Below, in pieces: positions 1-8,873 of a stretch of DNA of 64,000 bases. The position numbers were made by a program, and so were the translations under genes. Positions within the stretch are counted from its first letter, which is position 1; each line of letters starts with the position of its first letter. The notes under the pieces were generated by a model. That model was not told the DNA's origin. It did no database searches and worked only from the letters and a program-made list of their open reading frames with translations. The DNA comes from JAAUTS01 sp034440395. GTDB lineage: Bacteria; Verrucomicrobiota; Verrucomicrobiia; Methylacidiphilales; JAAUTS01. The stretch spans positions 5,528 through 69,527 of the forward strand of contig JAWXBW010000041.1 in the NCBI GenBank assembly GCA_034440395.1. Reading direction: 5' to 3'.

Positions 1-342
1 TTTTCGCTTCATACAGCTTTTCAAAGTCAGTATGAAGAATTATTCCTCGCTATTGATGAGCTGGCCGAACGCTTACGTGCCTTGGATGTTCTCGCTCCGG
101 GTGGTTTAGCCACTTTAGCCAAAGCTTCTAGCATTGAAGAAATGGCGATTGAAGCAGCACCTGCAAAGGACTTTGTTGCCCACCTCGCTGGTTCTCATGA
201 AATCGTTTTAGCCAATATTATCGAGCTACGTGAAGCAGCGGGGGTTGCCGGTGATCTAGCCACCCAAGATCTCGCCATCAAAAGAGCCCAAGTCCATACC
301 AAAACGCTCTGGATGCTGAAAAGTTTTCTGAAAAATTTATAA
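1..342 (+). CDS. dps: Dps-family DNA-binding ferritin-like protein, C-terminal part
   Basis: The reading frame is open from base 1, so the start lies outside the window; 113 C-terminal residues are visible. The segment matches the second half of the Dps four-helix bundle: a helix with EELFLAIDELAERLRAL, then APGGLATL and a SSIEEM loop, then a final helix with TQDLAIKRAQVHTKTLWML. Dps proteins form 12-mers that oxidise and store iron and shield DNA in stress. The family's ferroxidase ligands lie mostly in the missing N-terminal half, so catalytic competence cannot be judged. The next gene begins 80 bp downstream. Confidence 0.85.
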   Translation, partial: FSLHTAFQSQYEELFLAIDELAERLRALDVLAPGGLATLAKASSIEEMAIEAAPAKDFVAHLAGSHEIVLANIIELREAAGVAGDLATQDLAIKRAQVHTKTLWMLKSFLKNL

Positions 343-422
343 TAAACATGAGCACGCCTTAAAAAATTGTTTAGTTTTCGTCTTGCACTTGCGAGTAGGT
401 CTCACTCTGCTACGGTAAAAGG

Positions 423-860
423 ATGCAGAACCTTAAATCAATTCCTGTCTTCGAATTTACTGTTGTCCCATCCTGGTGTTCTGATGCGGCTAGGATTGTG
501 GAAGAGTTACTGTCACAAGCGGCTCCCTGCCATTATGACTGCTTGCTAGATTTACGCCACGCGCTACTGGGCACGGTAAATTGGGAACAAACCTTGGACT
601 TATTTTTAGTCTGTCGCCAAAATCTTGAACTCCACCATTATTTGCCGCTCTATCGTTTGCGTAGTCTTTTGACCAACCGCCTAACGTTTGAAGTTTCGGG
701 TGAAATAGATCAGTCTAAGAAAATGAGTCTGCGAAAATTACTACGCCTGAATTATCGTTCCGTCTCAGCGCTTCGTTCAGCTTTTGATCGTGAATCTTTT
801 GAGCATCAACTCAATTTCACTTCGTGTAATAAGCCAGCCTTCCGCATTGTCGAAGTTTAA
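423..860 (+). CDS. Hypothetical protein, 145 aa
   Basis: I do not recognise this protein. It is a soluble, Leu- and Arg-rich protein with four Cys residues, no signal peptide and no membrane segment. The C-terminal half is basic (SLRKLLRLNYRSVSALRSAFDR). Its stop codon overlaps the stop of the opposite-strand enoyl reductase gene by 4 bp, so the two genes are convergent with no space for a terminator. The ATG at 423 follows a weak purine stretch (AAAAGG). It is accepted as a gene because it fills the space between two genes with an uninterrupted, protein-like composition; a database search would settle it. Confidence 0.5.
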   Translation: MQNLKSIPVFEFTVVPSWCSDAARIVEELLSQAAPCHYDCLLDLRHALLGTVNWEQTLDLFLVCRQNLELHHYLPLYRLRSLLTNRLTFEVSGEIDQSKKMSLRKLLRLNYRSVSALRSAFDRESFEHQLNFTSCNKPAFRIVEV

Positions 861-1840
861 AGTTGCAGCAAGATTTTACCGCGTCGCTTTTCGCCTTGCA
901 CAGCCGTGATGGCCTGAAGCACCTCACTGAGTGGGTAGGTTGCGGCGATAGGTATTTTCAATCTACCTTGCTGCTCTAATGCCGCTAACGAATCGAACAT
1001 ACGGTAAACTTCTTCACGTTTAGCGTTCTTGTACCAACGGCTAATCCAGTAGCCATGAAAAGAGATATCTTTAAAAATTAGCAGACCATTTCCTAGGCGT
1101 AAGGGCTGCTTGGACATAGCTCCATAGGTAACGATCTTCGCAGAAGGGGCGGCAACTTTACAAAGGAGGTTGACACTATCGCCCCCTACAGCGTTAAGAG
1201 CGAGTCGTGGCGGATAAGCACCTACGAGATCACGGATTAAGGCCACAGAATCTGGAGTGTCGAGAAAAACGGCATCAGCTCCTAATTCTTTTAATTCAGG
1301 AAAAAGATCAGTGCGCCGCACAAGATTGACTGTTCTTAGTCCCAGAGCATGGGCTATTTGAATGACGGATCGGCCCACAGCGGAATTAGCGGAATTTTGG
1401 ATGACCCATTCGCCTGGCTCCAGTTGAAAAAAATCATGTAATAAGCGCCAGGCCGTACTGGGATTAACGTAGAGCATGGCGGCCTGTTCAGGTTTAAGGG
1501 TGGCAGGCAGCTTCAAGCAGTCAGCACCAGAGCAAACAACCCATTGCTGCCACGAGCCCGTTCCGCTTGGGGGCAGGACGAGTTGGCCTAGCTGTAGATC
1601 TGTGACTTTCTCTCCAAGATGTTCAATGCGCGCCACGCCTTCATTCCCAGCAATGGCGGGAAGAGAGGGCTTGGTGCCATAAGTTCCCTCTATCAGATTA
1701 ATGTCGGAAGGATTGATCGGGGCAAAAAGCATCCTGAGGAGGACGTCTTGTGGGGTTAAATCGGGAACGGCTAGGCTGACTACTTTGAGCACGGAACTAG
1801 GAGCTCCATACTCTGAAAAAAGGGCAGCCAGGTTATTCAA
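857..1840 (-). CDS. MECR/ETR-type trans-2-enoyl-thioester reductase (zinc-independent MDR family)
   Basis: This is a 327-residue medium-chain dehydrogenase/reductase. The N-terminal GroES-like domain carries NPSDINLIEGTYG and the GNEGVA loop; the Rossmann domain carries NPSTAWRLL and NSANSAVGRSVIQIA. These signatures fit the enoyl-thioester reductase branch (MECR/Etr1), which reduces trans-2-enoyl-CoA or -ACP with NADPH, better than zinc alcohol dehydrogenases; no zinc-site cysteines are present. The start is TTG at 1840, overlapping the TGA stop of the upstream glutaredoxin gene, so the two are translationally coupled. A generic quinone oxidoreductase is the alternative assignment. Confidence 0.75.
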   Translation of the reverse strand: MNNLAALFSEYGAPSSVLKVVSLAVPDLTPQDVLLRMLFAPINPSDINLIEGTYGTKPSLPAIAGNEGVARIEHLGEKVTDLQLGQLVLPPSGTGSWQQWVVCSGADCLKLPATLKPEQAAMLYVNPSTAWRLLHDFFQLEPGEWVIQNSANSAVGRSVIQIAHALGLRTVNLVRRTDLFPELKELGADAVFLDTPDSVALIRDLVGAYPPRLALNAVGGDSVNLLCKVAAPSAKIVTYGAMSKQPLRLGNGLLIFKDISFHGYWISRWYKNAKREEVYRMFDSLAALEQQGRLKIPIAATYPLSEVLQAITAVQGEKRRGKILLQL

Positions 1841-2088
1841 TAAACCCCAAGTTTTTTCAGAAAAGTAATTAATTCGGTTTCGCCAAAATCAGCGAGAATT
1901 TCTCCATCCCAGTCCAGCGTGGGAGCCTTACTCTGGCCAGAGATAGCTTCCATCTCTTTCATCGCTTGCGCGTCATTTGAAACGATAATTTTCTCAAAGG
2001 AGATAGAATGTTTATCAAGACAATCAATGGCTTCTTCGCACCAAGGACAGTTTGTTTTAACGTAAAGCTTCGGTAATAGTGGAGACAT
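1837..2088 (-). CDS. Glutaredoxin-like protein
   Basis: This 83-residue thioredoxin-fold protein has a CPWC redox motif near residue 13 in the sequence YVKTNCPWCEEA, and a conserved cis-proline segment (SKAPTL). It would reduce disulfides or mixed disulfides with glutathione or another thiol. An open frame continues upstream to a GTG at 2133, but the ATG at 2088 puts the first beta strand (PKLYVKT) right at the N terminus as in the family, so I prefer it. It precedes and overlaps the enoyl reductase gene, which suggests co-transcription; a functional link is not evident. Confidence 0.75.
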   Translation of the reverse strand: MSPLLPKLYVKTNCPWCEEAIDCLDKHSISFEKIIVSNDAQAMKEMEAISGQSKAPTLDWDGEILADFGETELITFLKKLGVY

Positions 2089-2244
2089 TAAAAGAATTGT
2101 GGCAATTCGCAGGCTCTTGGCAAGTTTTGCCACAATTTATTAGCTAAAGAATTTTACCCCTCCATATTTAATGTGCGCTTTTTTTGGGGTTGATCCCTTA
2201 AATGTTCTTGCGTGTCGTTATTTGTAAACTAGATCGCGTCGGAC

Positions 2245-3258
2245 ATGACAGACGTAATTTTTTCCCTTGGGCTGACTATTGGTGGTTTTATCTAGGTTTT
2301 GTTGGATTTATTTTGGCTATGTTAGCCTTAGACCTAGGAGTATTTCATCGCGAGGCACATGTCGTTACCTTCAAAAAAATAGGCAATTTGGAGCGCCATT
2401 TGGGTAACCTTAGCTCTACTCTTTAACTTAGGATTTTATTTCTATGCCGATTGGAAGTTTACTCAAGACCCTCGACCTCTCGCCATTTCAGGTTTTGATG
2501 CCGCAGAAGTTTCTAAACAAGTCGGCTTAGAATTCCTCACTGGTTACGTGGTGGAAAAGGCCTTAGCCGTTGATAATATTTTTGTCTTCGTCATTATCTT
2601 CTCTTTCTTTGCCATTCCGCCTAAGTATCAACACTGGGTTCTTTTCTATGGAATTTTAGGGGTTCTCTTCTTTCGCAGTATTTTCATCGCAGCAGGTAGT
2701 ATCCTTATGCAATACGATTGGCTGGTTATCGTGTATGGGGTGTTCCTAATCGCTACCGGTATTAAGATTTTATTCGCCCCAGAAAAGCCGCTGGATCCAG
2801 AAAAGAATATAGTTATTCGTTTATTGAAAAAATATTTACCCGTCACTCCAGACTTTCACGGGCAGTGTTTTTTTCGTTAAAATTGGAACTAAATGGTTTG
2901 TAACACCGCTCTTATCGCTTTGGTTTTTATTGAAATTTCTGACATCGTTTTTGCAGTTGATTCTGTGCCTGCTATTTTTGCTATAACCAAAGAGCCGCTT
3001 ATTGTTTTCATGTCGAATGTCTTTGCCATCCTAGGATTAAGAGCCATGTATTTTATGTTGGCGGGTGTGGTGCATAAATTCCGCTATCTTAAATACGGCT
3101 TAGGCTTAGTGCTCGTGTTTGTTGGCTTAAAAATGGTCTGGCTCAATGAGGCGTTCGGAGGGAAATTCCCCATAGGGTGGTCTCTTGGAATCATTACGTT
3201 ACTCATTGGTGGTTCCATAGGATTTTCCCTTTGGAAGGCTCGATCCGAAAAAGCTTAA
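2245..3258 (+). pseudogene. TerC-family integral membrane protein, broken by four indels
   Basis: Three reading frames together encode a full TerC protein (multi-pass membrane, linked to tellurite resistance or Mn export). In order the pieces read MTDVIF, then FPWADYWWFYLGF, ALDLGVFHREAHVV, IWSAIWVTLALLFNLGF, FLTGYVVEKALAVDNIFVFV, PVTPDFHGQCFF, VKIGTKWFVTPL and FIEISDIVFAVDSVPAIFA. The frame breaks lie at the T-run 2258-2263 (one base short), the GG at 2383-2384 (one extra), the T7 run at 2868-2874 (one extra, giving a TAA at 2878) and near 2911-2913 (one missing). Apart from these indels the encoded protein looks well conserved, so the gene died recently, or the consensus contains errors. 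The 3' end overlaps the next gene's stop by 4 bp. Confidence 0.8.
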
Positions 3259-4460
3259 GAATTTAAGCGAACACCGTTAACCATAAAAAAGGACGGCTCA
3301 ACGGTGGATTGAATCACAGCCTCATGGGGCTCCATCCCATCAGGTAGCGGGAAAGCCACGAGATCTGCTAAGGCTTGGGGCTTAATCACGCCTAGCAGCC
3401 CTTCACGTCCGAGAGCCTTAGCTGGGGCGGTCGTCACCATTCGTAGCCACTCTTCTGCTGTATATTGGGGATACTCGAAGCGGGCACGACGAATCTCTTT
3501 ACGTAAATCCAGTGTATCATTACTAGCAAGGCTATCTGTGCCTAGCGAGATGTTACACTTCATTTCTAATAAACGTTCCATCGGAAATCGGGCGTGAGCG
3601 AAATAAGCATGACAACCTGGACAATGAACGACATTGAGAGGATTTTTCTCCAAAGCTTGGAAGTCATAATTTTGTAGATAGTTCATGTGAACGGTTAGGC
3701 ACTTACCATTGAGAAGGCCGAAGTCCAATAAGTGGGACAGGGCGGAACCTTGTCCACAGTCTTGCATGTCACGACCGATTCCCTTCAAGAATTCAAACAT
3801 GGGTCCTTCTCCGTAAAGAAACATTTCTTGTTCCTCAATGGATTCGGCGATGTGGGTAGTGATCGGAAGATCCAACATTTCACTACAATGTTTGGCCAGC
3901 CGATAGAGCTCGATACTGGAGGTGTAAGGTGCGTGGGGACTGAGACCAAATCCACCAAGCCAGCCGGGTTGGCCTTGGAAGAAGGTGAGGGCACCCATAA
4001 GACTATCTTCCTGTCCTAAGCGGCTCCGTAAGTCCATAAGCTCTAAAAACCACCAAGTGCGAATAGGCGGCGGATTCATTTTAAGTAAGAGATCAGGAAA
4101 AGATTCTATGTTTAAAACAGTCGTACAACCGCTATCCATAAGCATAGAAAAACCTGTTTGAATGGAAGCTAGATAATCCTCAGGTGTGTAACTCAATTTA
4201 ATGGAGTTGATTTTCTTAATCCATTCCGTGAATCCTTTTCCCCTAAAAATAGAGCCTTTAAAGCCTGTGTAATCGAGGTGACAATGGGCATTAATCAAGC
4301 CTGGTAGGAGAACGTGACCGCCGAGATCTATCACTTCCTCGTTAGGCAATGGTTGTAGATCATGATCTATTTCTTGGATTGTATTATCTACAATACGCAC
4401 AGCGGCATCACTTAGCGTGCTGCCGCTCATAGTTAAAATCTTAGAAGCTCGTATTAACAT
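3255..4460 (-). CDS. Amidohydrolase-family metal-dependent hydrolase (MtaD/SsnA/AtzA-like)
   Basis: This is a 401-residue protein of the cytosine-deaminase/chlorohydrolase branch of the amidohydrolase superfamily. Visible metal and catalytic elements are the HxH in INAHCHLDYTG near residue 60, a His in THIAESIEEQE, the His of VVHCPGCHAYF and the Asp of LGTDSLASND. Members deaminate aminated rings such as S-adenosylhomocysteine, methylthioadenosine, guanine or aminodeoxyfutalosine. The exact substrate cannot be read from the sequence; the HCPGCHAYFAHARF stretch recalls the aminofutalosine deaminase group, which would tie it to menaquinone synthesis, but this is inference. It has its own ATG at 4460 and no operon partner. 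Confidence 0.7.
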   Translation of the reverse strand: MLIRASKILTMSGSTLSDAAVRIVDNTIQEIDHDLQPLPNEEVIDLGGHVLLPGLINAHCHLDYTGFKGSIFRGKGFTEWIKKINSIKLSYTPEDYLASIQTGFSMLMDSGCTTVLNIESFPDLLLKMNPPPIRTWWFLELMDLRSRLGQEDSLMGALTFFQGQPGWLGGFGLSPHAPYTSSIELYRLAKHCSEMLDLPITTHIAESIEEQEMFLYGEGPMFEFLKGIGRDMQDCGQGSALSHLLDFGLLNGKCLTVHMNYLQNYDFQALEKNPLNVVHCPGCHAYFAHARFPMERLLEMKCNISLGTDSLASNDTLDLRKEIRRARFEYPQYTAEEWLRMVTTAPAKALGREGLLGVIKPQALADLVAFPLPDGMEPHEAVIQSTVEPSFFMVNGVRLNS

Positions 4461-4555
4461 GCCTGCGTTAGCTTAGCACCAAAAGCTTAGATGCAATCTT
4501 CGAGTGATTCTTATCGTCAATAACTTGACGATGGGAATGGTATTGAATCAGGAAG

Positions 4556-5104
4556 TTAGGACTTGGCTCGCATTTCTTCTAACTCTTCTTTAAGCAGCTC
4601 ACGATCTTTCTTATTTAAGCGGTCGATAAAGAGGACTCCATTGAGATGATCGACTTCGTGCTGCACGGCACGGCCGAGCAGACCTGCGGCGTCGAAAGAC
4701 CACCGCTCACCTTGAAGGTTCGTCGTCGTCACGCTAACGCGGTAGGCGCGATTGATCTCTACACTAAGGCCAGGAAAACTAAGACAGCCTTCGGAATCGG
4801 AGTCTTTCTTTTTGGTTAGTACGACTTCAGGGTTGATTAAAATCAAAGGCATATACGCTTGCAGATCCACCTCTTTACTGTCGATCCACATTTTAGAAGG
4901 TCGTTCGATTTCTGCGGGGATTTCTATAACGGCCAGTTGCAAAGCTTGACCTACTTGTTGGGCGGCTAAGCCGACACCATTGGCCGCGTGCATCGCATCC
5001 AGCATAGCATCGACAAGCTTTTTAATTTCCGTAGTTATTGCGGAAACTTTTTTACCAACTTTACGAAGAGCGGGGTCACCATACTGCACAATTTCCAAAA
5101 CCAT
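4556..5104 (-). CDS. def: Peptide deformylase
   Basis: This protein of about 182 residues removes the N-formyl group from nascent proteins using a bound Fe2+ or similar metal. All three family motifs are present: GVGLAAQQVG (motif 1), EGCLSFPG with the metal-binding Cys (motif 2) and QHEVDHLNG with the HExxH-type ligands (motif 3; the second family residue is Val). I choose the ATG at 5104 over an upstream in-frame TTG at 5113 because the protein then begins MVLEIVQYGDPALR, as is usual. The insert between motifs 1 and 2 (IEIPAEIERPSK) is also typical. No fmt gene lies beside it in this window. Confidence 0.95.
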   Translation of the reverse strand: MVLEIVQYGDPALRKVGKKVSAITTEIKKLVDAMLDAMHAANGVGLAAQQVGQALQLAVIEIPAEIERPSKMWIDSKEVDLQAYMPLILINPEVVLTKKKDSDSEGCLSFPGLSVEINRAYRVSVTTTNLQGERWSFDAAGLLGRAVQHEVDHLNGVLFIDRLNKKDRELLKEELEEMRAKS

Positions 5105-5178
5105 AGTTTCCAAAAGATAGCGAAGGAAAGGAGATTGGGAAAAGTTTTTTTAATTAAACATCCATTCACTCTTACGCT

Positions 5179-5919
5179 TTATTTCAGACAGCGATGAAAT
5201 AATTCTAGCGTCAGATCGTAACATTGCCGAGCTAGCACGGGATTATAGCGAGCGCCTTCATCCCTCATAAAGGCGTGGGCACCATTAAACTCGTGCCATT
5301 GGAAATGTGTTCCGGCCGCATCCATTTCTGCCTGAATCAATCTACGACCTTCTAGAGAAATGTGGGGATCTTGTCGTCCCCAGATCATTAGCATCTCACC
5401 TTGTATTTCAGGGATTCGATCGAGGGTGTTATCGTCTAAGCCAAAACCTAAACTGCGTTTATGAATATCTGTCGCGTAAAAACAAGCTCCTGCTAGCACG
5501 TCCTTATTCATCGCCGCACGGAAGGCCAAGTGGCCTCCTAAGCAAATGCCCATCGCACCTAACTTACCGGTGCAATGAGGGTGTTTTGTTAAAAAGTCGA
5601 GCACGACACGTGCATCTGAGTCGTAGGCGGAAACTGGTTTGGTTATTTTTAAATCATTGCCTCGATCCGCTCCTGCGCTGTCATAAGCTAAAACAGTGCC
5701 AGCTACTTCGTATTCATGGTAAACTTCGGGAACCGCTACGAGGAAGCCATGACCTGCTAAAAAGGTGGCAGTTCTTCTGATGGGTGCCGTGACTTGGAAT
5801 ATTTCCGAGTAAAGCACGATCCCTGGGTAGTTTCCCGATTCTAAAGGTCGGAAAACATGCGTTCGCATGGGTCCAGTAGGTGTCGAGAGGTCAATGAATT
5901 CTGGATCGTGAAGAATCAT
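5179..5919 (-). CDS. Dienelactone hydrolase-family protein
   Basis: This is a 246-residue alpha/beta hydrolase. The nucleophile elbow reads GICLGG (Cys nucleophile, as in dienelactone hydrolase rather than Ser); the acid is in WGRQDPH and the His in GAHAFMRDEG. No signal peptide is present, so it should be cytoplasmic. In chlorocatechol degraders DLH opens dienelactones, but single copies like this one, away from a catechol pathway, usually have unknown ester or lactone substrates. It sits alone between def and the AlkB-like gene on the same strand. Confidence 0.85.
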   Translation of the reverse strand: MILHDPEFIDLSTPTGPMRTHVFRPLESGNYPGIVLYSEIFQVTAPIRRTATFLAGHGFLVAVPEVYHEYEVAGTVLAYDSAGADRGNDLKITKPVSAYDSDARVVLDFLTKHPHCTGKLGAMGICLGGHLAFRAAMNKDVLAGACFYATDIHKRSLGFGLDDNTLDRIPEIQGEMLMIWGRQDPHISLEGRRLIQAEMDAAGTHFQWHEFNGAHAFMRDEGARYNPVLARQCYDLTLELFHRCLK

Positions 5920-5953
5920 AAATGAATGAAATAAGCACTAGTGCAAGCAAAGA

Positions 5954-6559
5954 CTAAGGCAAGACAATCGTGCGGAAAGTTAAATTGATCCGTGGTGTTT
6001 TTATTTTCTTGGATTTAGGAATACTATGTAACCAGTTAGCCTGAGTGGCACCCTTCATAACCAGAAGGCTGCCATTTTCTAAGGTGATAGATATAAGTTT
6101 ATTTGTATTCTTATGCTTAAAATAAAATTTTCGCTCAGCTCCGAAACTGATGGAGGCGATAACATTTTCTTTACCTAAGCATTTTTCATCATCACTATGC
6201 CAGCCCATTCCCTCGCTGCCGTCGTGGTAGAGATTTAGTAAGCACGAATTATAAAAGCTGCCGGTTTGCTTTTCTGCTAAAGCCTTGATCTGCGCTAACT
6301 CAGGGGTCCAAATCTGAGCGTGTTTTGTTGAGCCAGAATAGGTGTAGGAATAATCCGCATCACCGTACCAAGCCACTTTCCGAGCCATCACGATCCGCTT
6401 CCCGAAGAGCACTACTTCATCATGAGCCCAAGGTATTGATTGGAAAAGTGTGTGATAAAATTTAGTAGAATTCTGTTCTGAAAGGATCGGTCCGTGATAA
6501 TTGACCAGCCCGTCACAAGGCAATAAATTAAAATCAGGCTGAGGTTGAAACAATTCCAT
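5954..6559 (-). CDS. AlkB-like Fe(II)/2-oxoglutarate-dependent DNA or RNA demethylase (ALKBH2/3 type)
   Basis: This 201-residue protein has the double-stranded beta helix signatures of AlkB. The iron ligands are visible as HxD in GWHSDDE and the distal His in WLHSIPK; the 2-oxoglutarate-binding arginines are in RINLTFR. NLYHDGSEGMGWHSDDE and ISFGAERKFYFKHK match the ALKBH2/ALKBH3-like bacterial branch. The enzyme oxidatively removes methyl groups from 1-methyladenine and 3-methylcytosine. There is no adjacent ada or alkA gene. The ATG at 6559 gives a normal N terminus. Confidence 0.9.
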   Translation of the reverse strand: MELFQPQPDFNLLPCDGLVNYHGPILSEQNSTKFYHTLFQSIPWAHDEVVLFGKRIVMARKVAWYGDADYSYTYSGSTKHAQIWTPELAQIKALAEKQTGSFYNSCLLNLYHDGSEGMGWHSDDEKCLGKENVIASISFGAERKFYFKHKNTNKLISITLENGSLLVMKGATQANWLHSIPKSKKIKTPRINLTFRTIVLP

Positions 6560-6768
6560 GGATTACAAGAAAATAGCACGGCAGCGGAGCAGTTCACATT
6601 GATATTCTGTCGGATTTCTTATTGTTGTAAATTACACTAGAGAAACTGCCTTTCCGTTCCGCCCATAAGTCCTCTTGGCCTTATTCGTCGCATTTCTCCT
6701 CGCTAAAGCGGGACGAGCATAGCGTAGTAGAAATCCCCGTTACATTGGTCTATGTAATAGTGTTATAT
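6560..6768. other. Intergenic region without a gene
   Basis: No convincing coding frame, tRNA or known riboswitch was seen on either strand. It contains a short dyad, TTACAT/ATGTAA at about 6740-6757, just downstream of the thiE stop. The dyad lacks a following T-run in the thiE direction, so I do not call it a terminator. Confidence 0.5.
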
Positions 6769-7425
6769 TTAATAACTGATCCCCGGTGGTTCCAGTGCGG
6801 TGCAGACTTGTTCGGCGTAGTGGGTAGGGTCGGATGCTTTGAGGAGGCCAGAAACGATGACCACGCGCTGGGCTCCGGCTTCTTTTAGTTGAGCGACATT
6901 TTCTAGTTTGATTCCACCTATGCAGAAATGGGGGATGTGGATGAGCTGGGTCATGGATGCGATATCAGCGATGCCGATGGGTTTGTAAGCAGGCTTGGTC
7001 GGCGTGGCGAAGAGAGGGCCAAAGCCGATGTAGTCTGCGCCTTCCTCTTGGGCATCTTGGGCTTGGGCAAGGGAGTGGGTGGATTTTCCAATAATTTTTC
7101 CGCCAGAACGTTTGCGGGCTTCGGCGACGCTGAGATCGTCTTGGCCGATGTGACAGATGTCGGCTCCGACGGCTAGGGCAATTTCAGGGTAGTCGTTGAT
7201 GACAAAGGGAGTTTGGGTTTCGGCAAGGAGAGGTTGGAGTTTTTTAGCCCACGATTCTATCTCTGTTTGATTAGAGTTTTTAGCGCGGAGTTGGATGATG
7301 CTGACGCCTCCTTTAATTAGTTGGCTGGCCAGAATAGGCCAGTACTCTGGATCGGAATAGCCTGTGTCGAGTATAGCGTAGAGGCGGGCGGCGCGGAGTT
7401 TAGCGGTTATTTCTGAATGGGTCAT
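6769..7425 (-). CDS. thiE: Thiamine-phosphate synthase
   Basis: This 218-residue TIM-barrel enzyme joins HMP pyrophosphate to the thiazole phosphate to give thiamine phosphate. Family signatures are IIQLRAKN, the FVINDYPEIALAVGAD strand-loop, HIGQDDLSV, GKSTHSL and the phosphate-binding GFGPLFATPTK, ending with the HFCIGGI strand. Length is normal. The gene lies 24 bp downstream of accC in the same direction, so it may be read through from the acc genes. No TPP riboswitch is visible in that gap, and no other thi genes are in the window. Confidence 0.95.
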   Translation of the reverse strand: MTHSEITAKLRAARLYAILDTGYSDPEYWPILASQLIKGGVSIIQLRAKNSNQTEIESWAKKLQPLLAETQTPFVINDYPEIALAVGADICHIGQDDLSVAEARKRSGGKIIGKSTHSLAQAQDAQEEGADYIGFGPLFATPTKPAYKPIGIADIASMTQLIHIPHFCIGGIKLENVAQLKEAGAQRVVIVSGLLKASDPTHYAEQVCTALEPPGISY

Positions 7426-7449
7426 GGTAATTCCATGAGGAGGGATTAC

Positions 7450-8826
7450 TTACTTTAAGTCGTATTGAGGCATCAATTGTGCCCGTTGATCCATGAGATT
7501 TTGGACGAAGGAGGTGGAGTATTTACCGCGACGAAACTCGACATCTTTTAGAATCAGTTGTCCCAGAGGGATGGTGGTGCGGATGCCGCGAATGATGGTT
7601 TCGTCGAGGGCGCGGGTCATGCGGTCGAGAGCCGTTTTCCGATCACGGCCAATGGCAATGATTTTCCCGATCATGGAGTCATAATAAGGCGGGATGCTGT
7701 AGCCGCCGTAAACGTGGGAATCCACTCGTATGCCATGCCCACCAGGAGCGTAGTAGAGGTCGATCTTACCTGGTGAGGGCTGGAAGTTATTAAAGGGATC
7801 TTCAGCGTTCACCCGGAATTCGATGGCGTGGCGCAGGGGTTTGAGGTTATCAAAATCTTTACCTAGAGGTTCGCCTGCCGCAATGCGGATTTGTTCTTTA
7901 ACCAGATCGACTCCATAGACTTCTTCCGTCACGGGGTGTTCGACTTGGATGCGAGTATTCATTTCCATGAAATAGTAGTTACCAGCGTCATCCATAAGAA
8001 ATTCTAGGGTGCCGGCGTTGACGTAGTTAACGGATTCGGCGAGCTTAATAGCTGCGCGCCCCATTTTCTTGCGAAGGTCTGCGGTGAGGAGGGGAGAGGG
8101 GGATTCTTCGAGAAGTTTTTGGTTGCGGCGTTGGATAGAGCAATCACGTTCGCCGACGTGTACGATTTTGCCTTTGGTGTCGGCCATGATTTGGAACTCA
8201 ATGTGATGCGGGTTGATGATGAGTTTCTCCATGTAAACGGAGGGGTTGCCGAAAGCTTTTTCTGCTTCCATGCGGGCAGCGTGGAAGCCTTGGACGAGAC
8301 TAACGTCATTATGGGCAGGACGCATGCCTTTACCACCGCCACCGGCTACGGCTTTAATCATGACAGGGTAGCCAATTTTCTTGGCAACCCGGATGGCTTC
8401 TTGCTCAGTTTCTACGGGGCCGTCACTGCCAGGGGTGATGGGGACGCCTGCCTTACGTGCGGTGTCACGTGCGATAGCTTTATCTCCCATGCGGCGGATG
8501 GAATCGGCGGAGGGGCCAATAAATTTAATATGGCAACTCTCGCAAACCTCGGCAAAGTGCGCTTTTTCAGACAGGAATCCATAGCCAGGGTGAATAGCAT
8601 CAACATCCGCAATTTCTGCGGCACTAATGATACGGTCGATCTTAAGATAGCTCTCATTGCTGGGGGCTTTACCGATGCAGATGGCTTCATCTGCTAGCTG
8701 GACGTGGAGGGAATCTTGATCGGCCTCAGAATAGACAGCAACTGAGTGAACGCCCAATTCTTTGCAGGCTCGGATGATGCGGAGGGCGATTTCCCCACGG
8801 TTGGCGATTAGGACTTTTTCAAACAT
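7450..8826 (-). CDS. accC: Acetyl-CoA carboxylase, biotin carboxylase subunit
   Basis: This 458-residue ATP-grasp enzyme carboxylates biotin on AccB, the first half of malonyl-CoA formation. Visible features are the N-terminal IANRGEIALRIIRA, HPGYGFLSE near residue 80, the ATP-binding glycine loop AGGGGKGM at 161-168, and the substrate/metal segment EMNTRIQVEHPVTE near residue 290, which holds the catalytic Arg and Glu. Length is typical (about 450). The gene follows accB on the same strand with a 47 bp gap, the usual accB-accC order; accA and accD are not in the window. Confidence 0.97.
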   Translation of the reverse strand: MFEKVLIANRGEIALRIIRACKELGVHSVAVYSEADQDSLHVQLADEAICIGKAPSNESYLKIDRIISAAEIADVDAIHPGYGFLSEKAHFAEVCESCHIKFIGPSADSIRRMGDKAIARDTARKAGVPITPGSDGPVETEQEAIRVAKKIGYPVMIKAVAGGGGKGMRPAHNDVSLVQGFHAARMEAEKAFGNPSVYMEKLIINPHHIEFQIMADTKGKIVHVGERDCSIQRRNQKLLEESPSPLLTADLRKKMGRAAIKLAESVNYVNAGTLEFLMDDAGNYYFMEMNTRIQVEHPVTEEVYGVDLVKEQIRIAAGEPLGKDFDNLKPLRHAIEFRVNAEDPFNNFQPSPGKIDLYYAPGGHGIRVDSHVYGGYSIPPYYDSMIGKIIAIGRDRKTALDRMTRALDETIIRGIRTTIPLGQLILKDVEFRRGKYSTSFVQNLMDQRAQLMPQYDLK

Positions 8827-8873
8827 AGCGGGCGAGGGGTGTAGAGAGAAGGTGAGTGGGCGGGGAATAAGAC

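Noticed and set aside
367..549. 60-codon frame overlapping the start of the 423-860 ORF
   Set aside because: Short, overlaps the longer ORF in another frame, and has no protein-like features.
5307..5780. 157-codon plus-strand frame opposite the dienelactone hydrolase gene
   Set aside because: Shadow frame; Cys/Arg/Leu-rich composition without domain features, and the opposite strand has a complete catalytic triad.
7426..7449. Possible TPP riboswitch before thiE
   Set aside because: The gap to accC is only 24 bp, too short for a riboswitch, and no conserved thi-box sequence is present.
8119..8697. 192-codon plus-strand frame opposite accC
   Set aside because: Antisense to a highly conserved gene with a full family match, so it is a shadow.
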